A DNA stretch of 64,000 bases. It comes from Thermoflexus sp. Its GTDB lineage: Bacteria; Chloroflexota; Anaerolineae; Aggregatilineales; Aggregatilineaceae. Both the position numbers and the translations under genes were made by a program. Positions 27,317-36,260 of this stretch are shown piece by piece. The DNA is taken from positions 65,915-129,914 of the forward strand of contig DYGX01000011.1 in the NCBI GenBank assembly GCA_020724465.1, in the 5' to 3' direction. Position 1 is the first letter of the stretch. Every line of letters starts with the position of its first letter. The notes beneath the pieces are model-generated. The model did not search any database and was not told the DNA's origin. It saw nothing but the letters and a program-made list of their open reading frames with translations.

Positions 27317-28486
27317 CTAGGCTCCCCCCGCCTCTTGCCGGGCGCCTTCATAGAAGACCCAGGCCGCCGACGATCGGAAGATCAACAGCGTGAGCAGGAT
27401 GACCAGCAGCGCCAGCATCCAGCCCAGCGCCGATGCGTAGCCCATCCGGCCAAAGTTGAAGGCCTCATTGTAGATGAACCAGTTGACAAACCACCCATCC
27501 TGGCGGTCGGTGGGGATGAAGGCTTGCTGGGTGAAGATGGTCAGCGCGGCGATGGTGTTGGTCACCAGATTGTAGAACAGCGCCGGGCTGAGCATGGGGA
27601 TCGTGATATGACGGAACTTGGTGAACGTGCCCGCCCCGTCGATGGCCGCCGCTTCGTATAGGTCCTTGGGGATGTTCTTCAGCCCGGCCAGCAAGATGAC
27701 CGTGTTGGCGCCAAAGATGCCCCACAGGCCCATGATGATAAACGAGGGCAGGACCAGCGACTTGTCCGTGAACCAGCCGAGCGGCTGCATATCCAGCAGC
27801 CGGTAGATGGGCGACAGAAACCAGTTCACCAGGCCGCTGCTGGGCGCAAACAGCCAGTACCACAACAGCGCCACCGCTGCCGCGGGCAGAACCGCCGGCA
27901 AGTAATACAGCGTGCGCCAGAACCCCACTCCTTTGACGTTCTGGTTCAGCAGCAGCGCCACGCCCAGCGCGCCCACCATCCCCAGTGGGACGCTGAGCAC
28001 CGCGTAGCGCAGCGTGAGCCACACACCCTTCAGGAAGTAGCCATCCGTGGCCCCAATGACGTATTCCTTGCCGCGCCAGTGGAAGCGCCCGATTTCGCGG
28101 TAGCGCACCGTCTCCGGAGTTTCGCCTTCCATCGTGCCCAACACCTGTATCGGACGCTCGCCCTCGGGCAGCTCGACGATCCGGATCGACAGCGCGCGTT
28201 TGTAGTTGAACAGCGGATCGGCGAGAGGCTTGGGCCGGTCCCAGAGGATGTTGTATTCGGTGAAGCTGAGGTAGAACGACAGTCCGATAGGGAAGGTGAC
28301 GAAGATCAGGAACCCGACGATCCAAGGGACGACCAGCGTGAAACCGGTCGCCGGCTCGTGCTTGACGCCGGCCAGCCGCAGCAAGCGGTAGAGGCCGTAC
28401 ATCAGGATTCCCAGACCCACCGCGACGCCGACGTAGCGCAGCAGGGTGGGGTAGTAGGTGGCGAATGCCCCGGGGTCGCCCGTCAT
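27317..28486 (-). CDS. CUT1 sugar ABC transporter permease (MalF/UgpA type)
   Basis: A 389-residue inner-membrane protein, longer than the usual 300. Membrane helices are near residues 15-35, 50-75, and six more from about 150. The EAA loop is [20 protein letters not shown]. Between helices two and three there is an insertion of about 70 residues (from [12 protein letters not shown] to [10 protein letters not shown]) that should lie outside the membrane and may contact the binding protein. Partner of the permease encoded next (26385-27314). Confidence 0.92.
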   Translation of the reverse strand: MTGDPGAFATYYPTLLRYVGVAVGLGILMYGLYRLLRLAGVKHEPATGFTLVVPWIVGFLIFVTFPIGLSFYLSFTEYNILWDRPKPLADPLFNYKRALSIRIVELPEGERPIQVLGTMEGETPETVRYREIGRFHWRGKEYVIGATDGYFLKGVWLTLRYAVLSVPLGMVGALGVALLLNQNVKGVGFWRTLYYLPAVLPAAAVALLWYWLFAPSSGLVNWFLSPIYRLLDMQPLGWFTDKSLVLPSFIIMGLWGIFGANTVILLAGLKNIPKDLYEAAAIDGAGTFTKFRHITIPMLSPALFYNLVTNTIAALTIFTQQAFIPTDRQDGWFVNWFIYNEAFNFGRMGYASALGWMLALLVILLTLLIFRSSAAWVFYEGARQEAGGA

Positions 28487-28575
28487 AGGGACCTCTCCTT
28501 TACTCGCGCAGGCAAGCGGGAACCGGCAGGGGTGGTCGTTCCGCCCCTGCCGGGATTGCCTTGCAGGCCGGGACG

Positions 28576-29814
28576 CTAATCGCCCAGCACGTCCTCAAGC
28601 AAGATACGGGCGTCTGCCGCCAGGTTCTCCGCCGTGTCCTCGCCGTGGAACAGCGGATCCTGGAAATCTTCCCAGAAGATCTGGCTCCATTCCGCGAAGC
28701 GCGGGACGATCCGGAAGGCGCGCATGTACGGCACAGCGGCCAGGATCGGCTCGGCGTTGGCTTCCTTGCGCGGCTCGGACGCGACTAGGTGCTCCACCGT
28801 GGCCTGGGAGACGCGCGGCGAGACGATCTTCCAGTGGTGGATGCCCTCGGTGAGCTGGACCAGCGCCTCGTAGGCCAGGTCCGGATGCTCCGTCTTGGCG
28901 TTGATCACGGTGGCGGCGGTCCAGGCGAAGGTGACGTTTTCGCCGTTGACGCCCTTCGGCACCGGCGACACGCCGACATTCAGCCCTTCCACGCGGTCGA
29001 GGTCATCCGCCGCGCCGCCCATGAACATCGCCACGCGGCCCGCCTTGAACATCTCAGCGAAGCCTTCCTCGGCCAGAACTTCTTGCGTCGGGCAGCAGGC
29101 GGGGTTGTAGATCATGTCGGCGTAGAACTGCGCGCCGGCGATGGCTTCGGGCGTGTCGATGGGCGAAGTCTTTAGGTCCTCGCTGATCACCTCGCCGCCA
29201 AACGACCAGATGAACATGTGGATTGGCGGCCAGCCGTTGAGCGTAAAGCCGTAGTGCTCCTCGGTGGTCAGGGCTTCGGCAGCGGCCTTGAAGTCGTCCC
29301 AGGTCCAGTCGGCGGTCGGATACTCGACGCCCATCGCGTCGAAGATGTCGCGGTTGTAATAGAGCACCACCGGCTGCGCGATCCAGGGCAGGCCGAAGAC
29401 GCCGTCATTGAGGGCGACCGTCTGCCAGACGCCGGGGAAGTAGTCCTCGGGGTTGGCGACGTCACGATCGTCGTTGGCGAGATACTCGCTGATGTCCAGC
29501 AGCACGCCGTCATACGCCCAGGCCATGTGGTCCTGGTCCAGCCAGAACAGGTCCGGCGCAGTGCCGCCGGCAAGCTGAGTCTGAAGCTGGGTGTAGTAGT
29601 CGTCCGGCTTCGGCTCGTAGACGATCTGGAACTCGGTGTTGTTGGCGTTGACTTCGTCGACGATCTGCTGGAACTCGGCCGCCTCTTGGACGCCGGCCCA
29701 GTTCGTGATGCGTAGCGTCACCGGCTCCTGCGCCACCGCGGGCACGATAGCTCCCAGCGGCAGCAAGGCCACCACCAGCAGAGTGAGAATGAGAACATGA
29801 CGCGACTTCTTCAT
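28576..29814 (-). CDS. CUT1 sugar ABC transporter substrate-binding protein
   Basis: A 412-residue exported protein: signal sequence to about residue 28, then a type II (MalE/UgpB-like) binding fold with [20 protein letters not shown] at the mature N-terminus, [20 protein letters not shown] as the ligand-loop region and the family sequence [14 protein letters not shown]. Aromatic residues are frequent, as in oligosaccharide binders. AAAGGAG precedes the ATG. First structural gene of the glycan operon, directly downstream of a LacI regulator gene. Confidence 0.92.
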   Translation of the reverse strand: MKKSRHVLILTLLVVALLPLGAIVPAVAQEPVTLRITNWAGVQEAAEFQQIVDEVNANNTEFQIVYEPKPDDYYTQLQTQLAGGTAPDLFWLDQDHMAWAYDGVLLDISEYLANDDRDVANPEDYFPGVWQTVALNDGVFGLPWIAQPVVLYYNRDIFDAMGVEYPTADWTWDDFKAAAEALTTEEHYGFTLNGWPPIHMFIWSFGGEVISEDLKTSPIDTPEAIAGAQFYADMIYNPACCPTQEVLAEEGFAEMFKAGRVAMFMGGAADDLDRVEGLNVGVSPVPKGVNGENVTFAWTAATVINAKTEHPDLAYEALVQLTEGIHHWKIVSPRVSQATVEHLVASEPRKEANAEPILAAVPYMRAFRIVPRFAEWSQIFWEDFQDPLFHGEDTAENLAADARILLEDVLGD

Positions 29815-29937
29815 TTGTTATCTCCTTTTGCAGCTAAGATTCTCTTGCCAGACACGCGCGTTTTTCGGTGGCATCCTCCGCAGTTTATCCTCCTTGCCCA
29901 TATGGGCGTCTTCCCGGCGGCTTGCAGGGACAGAAGG

Positions 29938-30978
29938 TCATGAGGCGCCGAGCGGATCGCGCTCAGACGGCGGGCACCCGCACGATTCGCGGACGATCAG
30001 CTCGACGCCGAGCCTGAGCTGGTAGGTCGAGGTCGCGCCGCGCTCGATGACGTCGATCAGGCGGCGGGCGGCCTGAACCCCGATCTCGTGCTTGAACATC
30101 CCGACGGTGGTCAGCGGCGGTTCGTGAAGCGGCCCCCACGCGACGTTGTCAAAGCCCACGACGGCGATGTCTTGCGGCACGCGCCGGCCCTGCTCCTTGC
30201 AGGCCCGGATCGCGCCGAGTGCTGTGGCGTCGTTGACTGCGACAACCCCCTGCAGATCGGGATACTGCTCCAGCGCGGACAGCATGGCGGCGTAGCCCGT
30301 GCTGACGGTGGTTTCATCCATGAAGACCAGGCGCGGTGCCTCGCCGATCTCGTGCAGCGCGCGCTCGTAGCCGCTGCGCCGCTCGCGGCTGCTGAACCAG
30401 TGCGCCGGGCCGGAGAAAAACGCCAGCCGGCGCAGGCCGTGAGACTGGATCAGATGCTGCGTGATCTGATAGGTGCCATCGGCGTTGTCGCACACAATGG
30501 CGTCGATCTTGGTTTCCTGGAGCATGTTGTCCACCAGCACGAGCGGAACGCCGCTGTTGTACAGCTCGATGATGAAGGCTGGCGACAACGCCGGTCCGAC
30601 CAGAATCAACCCGTCGATACGCTGCTCGGTGATCAGGGCGAGCCGCTGGCCGTCGAGCATCATCGCGTTGTCCACGAAGCGCGTGATGACGTGATAGCCG
30701 CGCTGCTGCGCTTCGTCATCAATGCCCTGCGCGATCTCAACGTGATAGCTGGTGATGGGCTGGGGGTGGTATTTGTAGGTGATGAAACCGATGTTATGCG
30801 TGCGCGACGTGGCGAGGCCGCGGGCCGCCATGCTCGGCGTGTAGCCCATCTCGCGCGCGATCTGCAGGATGTGCTCGCGAGTCTCCGGGTTGACCCCCGC
30901 CCGATCGTTCAGCGCGCGCGAAACGGTGGCGGTGGAGACACCGGCTCGCTCGGCGATCATCTGAAGGCTGGGTTTCAT
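29938..30978 (-). CDS. LacI-family transcriptional regulator of the glycan operon
   Basis: A 346-residue regulator: N-terminal helix-turn-helix MIAERAGVSTATVSRALND (residues 7-25) with hinge YTPSMAARGLA, then a periplasmic-binding-like effector domain with LVDNMLQETKIDAIVCDNAD and AVVGFDNVAWGPLHEPPLTT. It lies immediately upstream of and in line with the sugar transporter operon it probably controls. A palindrome typical of this family lies upstream of its own start (31075-31090). Confidence 0.92.
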   Translation of the reverse strand: MKPSLQMIAERAGVSTATVSRALNDRAGVNPETREHILQIAREMGYTPSMAARGLATSRTHNIGFITYKYHPQPITSYHVEIAQGIDDEAQQRGYHVITRFVDNAMMLDGQRLALITEQRIDGLILVGPALSPAFIIELYNSGVPLVLVDNMLQETKIDAIVCDNADGTYQITQHLIQSHGLRRLAFFSGPAHWFSSRERRSGYERALHEIGEAPRLVFMDETTVSTGYAAMLSALEQYPDLQGVVAVNDATALGAIRACKEQGRRVPQDIAVVGFDNVAWGPLHEPPLTTVGMFKHEIGVQAARRLIDVIERGATSTYQLRLGVELIVRESCGCPPSERDPLGAS

Positions 30979-31074
30979 CGAGGCGCTCCTGCGAACCGTA
31001 CCAAGCTGGCGGACGACTGGAGCAAGGCTGCGGGCCGGCAGAAATCGGCACCGCTGAACGAGTTTGCAAGTTTA

Positions 31075-31102
31075 TCGTAAGCGCTTACGAATATCGTACG
31101 AT
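31075..31102. promoter_or_regulatory. LacI-type operator pair
   Basis: A 16-bp perfect palindrome TCGTAAGCGCTTACGA (31075-31090) with the central CG and TAAGCGCTTA core typical of LacI/GalR operators is followed by a 10-bp palindrome ATCGTACGAT (31093-31102). The site lies about 100 bases upstream of the LacI gene at 30978, which suggests autoregulation. No second copy was found right before the binding-protein gene. Confidence 0.7.
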
Positions 31103-31138
31103 CAATTGCACCTGGCTGTCAAGTGGATCGCGGGGCGG

Positions 31139-33730
31139 TCAGGCGCTCGCCCCAAGCCATTCCTGCGCGGCGGCCAGGACGTAGGCTGGCGTGCATTGAG
31201 CGGGGGAAATCTGCCGGCAGGGTGCGGGCCGTTCCGCTGCGGCGGCAGCAAGCGGGGCGTCGCCGGTCGTCACGGCGAGAATTGCGGTGTGGCGCGCGTC
31301 CGGCAGGGCGAGGAGATCGCGCAGAATCTGCTCGCCTTTGGCGCTGGTGGCGTCGATGACGATCATGTCCGGCCCGATCACTTCTGCCATCTCCACTACC
31401 AGTTCTTCGACGCCTGCCAGCTCGACGACATAGCCTGCTGCTTCGAGCGCCTGGCGCAGCGCCAGGGCGACGCGCGTCTCATCCTGGGCCAGCAGGATCA
31501 GCCGGGCGCTGTCTGCGGCAGGCGCAGGAGCCGTGAACAGCACGGCGCGCTGGGGATCGGTGACCCGGACTTCGGCGTAACCACCGGCAGTGGCGATTTG
31601 CTCCGGGGTGGCGCGCGGCAGGGACACACGGAAGGTGCTTCCTGTTCCCGGCGTACTGCTGACCGTCAGGCTACCATGTTGGAGCGCTGCGAGCTGCTGG
31701 CTGATGCTCAACCCCAGGCCGGTCCCCCCGTATTTGCGCGCTACCATGATCTCGCCCCGGCTGAAGCGGTCGAAGATGGCCTGGTGCAGATGCTCCGGAA
31801 TCCCGATGCCGGTGTCGCTGACGCTGATTACCACAGAGTCGGCACCAACTTCGGCGTCGACGCGGATCTCGCCCTGCTCGGTGAACTTGGCCGCGTTCGA
31901 CAGCAGGTTGAGGATGATCTGCGACGTACGCAGCGGATCGGCCCACAGCGGGGGGAGTTCATCGGGGTAGCAGGCGCGCAGAGCGATTGGGCGCCCGTGC
32001 ACCAGGCCTGAGGCAGTTTGCAATGCCCGATCCAGCAGCGGCTTGAGGTCAACCACGCCCAGGTTAAGCTTGAGTTGCCCGCTCTCGATCTGGGTCAGGT
32101 CCAGCACATCGTTGATCAGGGCCAGCAGGTGCTCGCCACTCTTGCGAATGGTATCCAGGTCATGATAGTACTCTTCGGGAATGGGTTTGTGATAGAACGA
32201 CCGGCCGGGGCTGAGCATCGCCTGGGTGTGCCCGATGATCGCGGTGAGCGGGGTGCGCAGCTCGTGCGACATGTTCGACAGAAAGATGCTCTTATAGCGG
32301 TTCGCCTCGTCCGCCTGCTGGCGCGCCACCCGCAGCGCGTCGAACAGCTCCGCGTTGCGGATCGCGATCGCGAGCTGGTCGGCGAGGCCCTGCAGCGCCT
32401 GGACGTCCTCTTCCACAAAAGCGCCGGGCCGGTTGCTTTGCAGATCGAGCACGCCGAGAATGCGCTTGCCGATGCGCAGGGGGAGCACAAGCTCCGCCTG
32501 CGTGCCCGGCAGAATATGGCCCGCGACAGGAGCCGCCGTGTGAGGAACGTCGTTGGCAAGCCAGAACTGGCCGTGTGTGGCGCACCAGCCGAGCGCGCTG
32601 TCATCGTCGATGGAGATGCGGGTGTCGGCGGGCAGAGTCAGGGCATCGTCACGGCTGGCGCTGCTGCCCAGAATCAGCGTCTGGCCCCCGTCATCAACCA
32701 GATAGATCGCGGTGTGATCGTATTCAAACCGCTGGCGGATGATGCGCACGATGGTCGTCAGCAGTTCGTCGCGGTCCAGGATCGATGTGGCGCTGCGGGC
32801 GACCTCGGCGTGTGCCTGAAGCTGGGCGGCGCGCCGGGCGAGCGCCTGGTTCAGGCGGTCGAGTTCTTCGGCCTGACGCCGCACCTCAAAGTAGTTGCTG
32901 AGCGCCCACACGGCGGGGGTAAGCTGCTCGTCGACGGACCCGAGGATCAGGTGCACAATCTCTTCTTCGCTGGTCTGCGCCGTGGGTCGTTCGGCGATTT
33001 TGTGTCCGTCGTTGAGCACCACGATCCGCGTGGCAACGCGAAAAACATCTTCCAGGTTCTGCGTGACCAGTAGCACCGTGCGCCCGCTTTCGCGCAGGGT
33101 TTCGATCAGGCGGAAGATGTCCTCTTTGTGCGCTTCGAGCGAGTTGACCGGCTCGTCGAGCAGCAGCAGGCGCGGCTCGGCGATAGTCGCCTTGACGAAC
33201 GCAACGGTCTTGCGCTGGGCACTGGTCAGATCGTGCAAACGGCAGGTGAGGGGAGGCATTTCGAACCCGAGCCGCTCGAACGCGGGCTGCGCCAGCGCGA
33301 GCATCTCCTTGGGGTTCCACCAGCCGATCCAGCGCAGCGGCGCGCGCTGGGGATGCGGCTGGCTGGCGAAGATGTAGCTCAGGCCGGTCATATGCTCGGC
33401 GTAATTGATATCCTGGTGGACGATCGTAATGCCATAGCGTGCGGCACGGTATGAGGGATCGAGCCGGACGCGCCGGCCTTCTACCACGAACCACCCGCCG
33501 TCCGGGCGCATGCTGCCCGAAAGCAAGCGCAGCAGCGTCGATTTGCCGGAGTCGGTGTCGCCCACGACGCCGATCACTTCGCCGGGGAAAATATCCAGGT
33601 CGAGGTGCTGCAGCGCCTCGACACCGCCATAGCGCTTGGAGATCTGGATGGCGCGCAGAAAGGGGCCGCGGGTCGGTTCCATCGCGGGTGCGGGTTCCCA
33701 TCTCGTATCGATATGCGCAACTGCCTGCAT
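31139..33730 (-). CDS. ABC ATPase-GAF-histidine kinase-receiver fusion protein
   Basis: An 863-residue cytosolic fusion. Residues about 24-265 are a CUT2-type (RbsA/MglA-like) ABC ATPase: Walker A GDTDSGKST (57-65), altered signature LTSAQ (168-172), Walker B LLLLDEP (188-194), and Gln224 where ABC ATPases have the switch His. After a coiled coil come GAF (about 307-464), HisKA with His489 in MSHELRTPL, HATPase (Asn608/Asn612, DTGIGIP 639-645, GGTGLGL 668-674), and a receiver-like domain (about 740-860) with a possible Asp793 but no clear conserved Lys. No membrane segments. The ATG at 33730 is chosen; ATG 33682 is also possible. No ribosome site decides. Confidence 0.88.
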   Translation of the reverse strand: MQAVAHIDTRWEPAPAMEPTRGPFLRAIQISKRYGGVEALQHLDLDIFPGEVIGVVGDTDSGKSTLLRLLSGSMRPDGGWFVVEGRRVRLDPSYRAARYGITIVHQDINYAEHMTGLSYIFASQPHPQRAPLRWIGWWNPKEMLALAQPAFERLGFEMPPLTCRLHDLTSAQRKTVAFVKATIAEPRLLLLDEPVNSLEAHKEDIFRLIETLRESGRTVLLVTQNLEDVFRVATRIVVLNDGHKIAERPTAQTSEEEIVHLILGSVDEQLTPAVWALSNYFEVRRQAEELDRLNQALARRAAQLQAHAEVARSATSILDRDELLTTIVRIIRQRFEYDHTAIYLVDDGGQTLILGSSASRDDALTLPADTRISIDDDSALGWCATHGQFWLANDVPHTAAPVAGHILPGTQAELVLPLRIGKRILGVLDLQSNRPGAFVEEDVQALQGLADQLAIAIRNAELFDALRVARQQADEANRYKSIFLSNMSHELRTPLTAIIGHTQAMLSPGRSFYHKPIPEEYYHDLDTIRKSGEHLLALINDVLDLTQIESGQLKLNLGVVDLKPLLDRALQTASGLVHGRPIALRACYPDELPPLWADPLRTSQIILNLLSNAAKFTEQGEIRVDAEVGADSVVISVSDTGIGIPEHLHQAIFDRFSRGEIMVARKYGGTGLGLSISQQLAALQHGSLTVSSTPGTGSTFRVSLPRATPEQIATAGGYAEVRVTDPQRAVLFTAPAPAADSARLILLAQDETRVALALRQALEAAGYVVELAGVEELVVEMAEVIGPDMIVIDATSAKGEQILRDLLALPDARHTAILAVTTGDAPLAAAAAERPAPCRQISPAQCTPAYVLAAAQEWLGASA

Positions 33731-33861
33731 TGTACACCAGGTGAGCAACCGGCCCCACTGGGACGCAGGGCCGGTCGGCGGGCAGTTGCAGACGGGCGCC
33801 GGGTGTTGGCGGCTGCTATGCGCTTTGCAGTCCGGGCCGTCGGGGGCAAGCCGGCGCCACC

Positions 33862-33950
33862 CGTAGGGACCGGGCTTGCCCGGCCCGGGCGAAAGACGGG
33901 GTCAAGCGCGCGGGGATGGGGCAGGGGGCGATGCGAGCTTCGCCCCTACG
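33862..33950. repeat. Short REP/MITE-like inverted-repeat element
   Basis: An 89-base GC-rich intergenic segment bounded by CGTAGGG (33862-33868) and CCCTACG (33944-33950), with an inner pair GGGGCGA/TCGCCCC near its right end and a GGGCTTGCCC-type palindrome near its left. This form is seen in dispersed intergenic repeats of several bacteria. Copy number cannot be judged from one window. Confidence 0.35.
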
Positions 33951-33985
33951 AGAACCTCCCACCCCGGCGCTTCCCGTCAAGTGCA

Positions 33986-35029
33986 TCACGCGCTCTGGCG
34001 GTGCATCAGGTGGCCGATGATCAGCCGGTCAAGCTCCTCGTAATCGCGCGCGTCGATGCACTGTTGCATCGCGGCGCGGTCCAGGCTGCGCACGCGCTCC
34101 ACCAGCCACAGGAAGGTCTCGCGGCTGTTCGCCAGGTGTTTATGCGCCAGCTCCGCGGGCTGGGTGCGCAGCGCTTTAACGTCCAGCCCGACCACGCCCT
34201 TTTCATAGAAACGGTGGTTGTCCAGCACCAGAACCTGATCAAAGGCGCGGCGCAGGTTGACGCTGCCAAAGGCGCGGTCCTGGTCGAACTTGAGGCCATT
34301 TTGATCGTTGAGGTGGACGCTCCACAGCTTGTCGTACGCCAGCGCGAAAGCCATTTCGTCGGCCGGGTCCAGCCCGGCCAGGATCGCATGGGCGGATTCG
34401 ACCAGCGTCCCAACACGTTCGGGCGCGCGTGTCCGGAAGCCGAGCGCGATGGCGTGCCCGATGGTGGGGATGTAGGCCAGGTCCATCGGCTCGTTGGGCT
34501 TCGGCTCGATGGCGATGCGGATCTCCGGCACATATGCGAGCATGTCGTCCAGGGCTGCCACCAACTGATCCACAGCGCGGGCTGCATCTTTCGCCTCGCG
34601 CTGATACGTTCCTTCACGGGCGTACCACAGCACGACGAGCGGCACGCCAAGCGCCTGCGCGATGTCCAGCATTTTGTGCGAGCGTTCGAGGGCGTAGGCG
34701 CGGGCCTGCGCGTTGTTCGAAGTATAGGCGCCGTCGACCGTCAGGGGGTGCTCCCACAGGCGCGGCGCGACGAACTCCGCAAACAGACCGTGGTCGTCCA
34801 GCTTTTGCTTGAGGGCGCGGGCCTCGGCCTCGATCTGAGCGGCGGACTTGTGGTCAAGATCCGGCACGGCATCGTCGTCGTGGAACTGGACGGCGTCGAA
34901 ACCCAACTGCTTGTACAGCGCCAGCTTTTGCTCGAACGCGACGGTGGGCCGGACGGGCGGGCCAAACGGGTCTGCCCCTTCGTGGATGTTCCAGGGTCCA
35001 AACGAGAAGGTGTAGCCAAACGTCTCCAT
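33986..35029 (-). CDS. Xylose isomerase-like TIM-barrel enzyme
   Basis: A 347-residue enzyme closely patterned on class I xylose isomerases, though about 40 residues shorter. Visible: catalytic FHDDDAVP (His/Asp pair), TSNNAQARAYALERS, IAIEPKPNEP (metal Glu and catalytic Lys), ESAHAILAGLDP (metal Glu and His), and NDQNGLKFDQD (metal Asp pair). Two differences from standard XylA stand out: the WGGREG loop reads WYAREG, and the metal Asp in the HIDLN segment is His (SVHLN). It probably interconverts an aldose and ketose in the cytosol. It follows a CUT2 transporter operon after an intrinsic terminator. Confidence 0.78.
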   Translation of the reverse strand: METFGYTFSFGPWNIHEGADPFGPPVRPTVAFEQKLALYKQLGFDAVQFHDDDAVPDLDHKSAAQIEAEARALKQKLDDHGLFAEFVAPRLWEHPLTVDGAYTSNNAQARAYALERSHKMLDIAQALGVPLVVLWYAREGTYQREAKDAARAVDQLVAALDDMLAYVPEIRIAIEPKPNEPMDLAYIPTIGHAIALGFRTRAPERVGTLVESAHAILAGLDPADEMAFALAYDKLWSVHLNDQNGLKFDQDRAFGSVNLRRAFDQVLVLDNHRFYEKGVVGLDVKALRTQPAELAHKHLANSRETFLWLVERVRSLDRAAMQQCIDARDYEELDRLIIGHLMHRQSA

Positions 35030-35070
35030 CGGGTAACGCTTTCTATCTTTCTGCGCGGTGCAGCCGATAT

Positions 35071-35098
35071 AAAAAGGGCGGAAGTCCGAGTTCCGCCC
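35071..35098 (-). terminator. Intrinsic terminator after the CUT2 permease
   Basis: GGGCGGAA (35076-35083) and TTCCGCCC (35091-35098) form an 8-bp stem with 7-base loop; on the minus strand it is followed by TTTTTAT. It would separate the transporter operon from the isomerase gene downstream, at least partly. Confidence 0.8.
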
Positions 35099-35120
35099 TG
35101 TGAACGCTCGTGCGGTTGCT

Positions 35121-36260
35121 CTAGCGGCCCAGGCGCGTGCGAAGATGATCGAGGCCGAACAGGCTCGACGCGGGCCGGTTCTGGAGCCGGACGCGCATCC
35201 GGTCGAAGGTGATCGCCAGGATGATCGTCAGGCCGATGGCAGCGGGCTGCCAGTACGGGTCATAGCCCAGCAGGTTCAGGCCGCTGCGCAGGACCTGCAT
35301 GATCGCGGCCCCGATCAACGTTCCGACGATGGTCCCTTTGCCGCCTGTGACGCTCGTGCCGCCGATGAAGACGGCCGCAATGACATCCAACTCGTAGCCC
35401 GAGGCCGCCGTGGGAGCCGCAACACCCAGGCGCGCCGTCATCAGCGTGCCGCCGATGCCTGCCATCAGGCCAGACAGCATAAACGCCATCAGCTTGACGC
35501 GCCGCGTGTTGATGCCGGACAACTGCGCCGCCTGTTCGTTGCCGCCCACCGCATATATCCGATAGCCCCACACCGTCCGCGTCAGGAAGATGGTCATCAC
35601 CACGGCGAGCACGATCATCACAATGAACGGTATTGGAATGTCTACACCGAGGGCCGTGACGTTGTTCTGCCCGATCTTCAAGAATTCGTTGTTCAACTTT
35701 TGAAACGGCCAGCCGCTCGACCAGCCATAGCAGATGCCGCGGGCGATGCTCATCGTGCCCAGCGTGGCAATGAAGGCCGGTAGATTCGCCCGTGATACCA
35801 GCAGGCCGTTAACCGTCCCGACAAGCAGCCCCATCAGCGGACCGGCAATCAGCGCCAGAGGGACGTATTCGTCTGGTCCCATCTGCTGCAGCCGCCCGCT
35901 GATCGTCTTCTCGATCATCCACGGCGACGGTTGGCCCTCGATATTGCCGCTAATCAGGTAGGCGGCAGCCAGTCCGGACAGGGCCATAGTCGATCCGGCT
36001 GACAGGTCGATGCCGCCGGTGATGATGACCAGCGTTTGTCCGAAGGCAGCGATCGCAATCCACGAGAACGACAGCCAGATGTTGCGCAAGTTCTGCGCGG
36101 TGGCGAAGGTGTCCGTCTTCCACGTGAGGTACAGAATCATCGCTACCAGGACGATAAAGACGCCAAGTTCCTGGCCCGAGGCGATCCCGCGCCACCACGC
36201 GCGTGACGCGCGGCCAAACGCTTGTCGGCGCGTCAATTCATCGGCTGTTTGCTCGTTCAT
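35121..36260 (-). CDS. CUT2 sugar ABC transporter permease (XylH/RbsC-like)
   Basis: A 379-residue membrane protein with about ten helices and the hallmark GQTLVIITGGIDLSAGSTM (about residues 74-92), GINTRRVKLMAFMLSGLMAG and FIGGTSVTGGKGTIVGT. Between the second and third hallmark it has a longer loop (ISGNIEGQPSPWMIEKTISG) outside the membrane. It overlaps the ATPase gene by 4 bases (ATGA), and completes a CUT2 importer with 36257-37807 and 37900-39870. Confidence 0.92.
   Translation of the reverse strand: MNEQTADELTRRQAFGRASRAWWRGIASGQELGVFIVLVAMILYLTWKTDTFATAQNLRNIWLSFSWIAIAAFGQTLVIITGGIDLSAGSTMALSGLAAAYLISGNIEGQPSPWMIEKTISGRLQQMGPDEYVPLALIAGPLMGLLVGTVNGLLVSRANLPAFIATLGTMSIARGICYGWSSGWPFQKLNNEFLKIGQNNVTALGVDIPIPFIVMIVLAVVMTIFLTRTVWGYRIYAVGGNEQAAQLSGINTRRVKLMAFMLSGLMAGIGGTLMTARLGVAAPTAASGYELDVIAAVFIGGTSVTGGKGTIVGTLIGAAIMQVLRSGLNLLGYDPYWQPAAIGLTIILAITFDRMRVRLQNRPASSLFGLDHLRTRLGR

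Noticed and set aside
31064-33073. Two plus-strand frames opposite the fusion kinase
   Set aside because: Shadows of the kinase gene; no start signals or domains.
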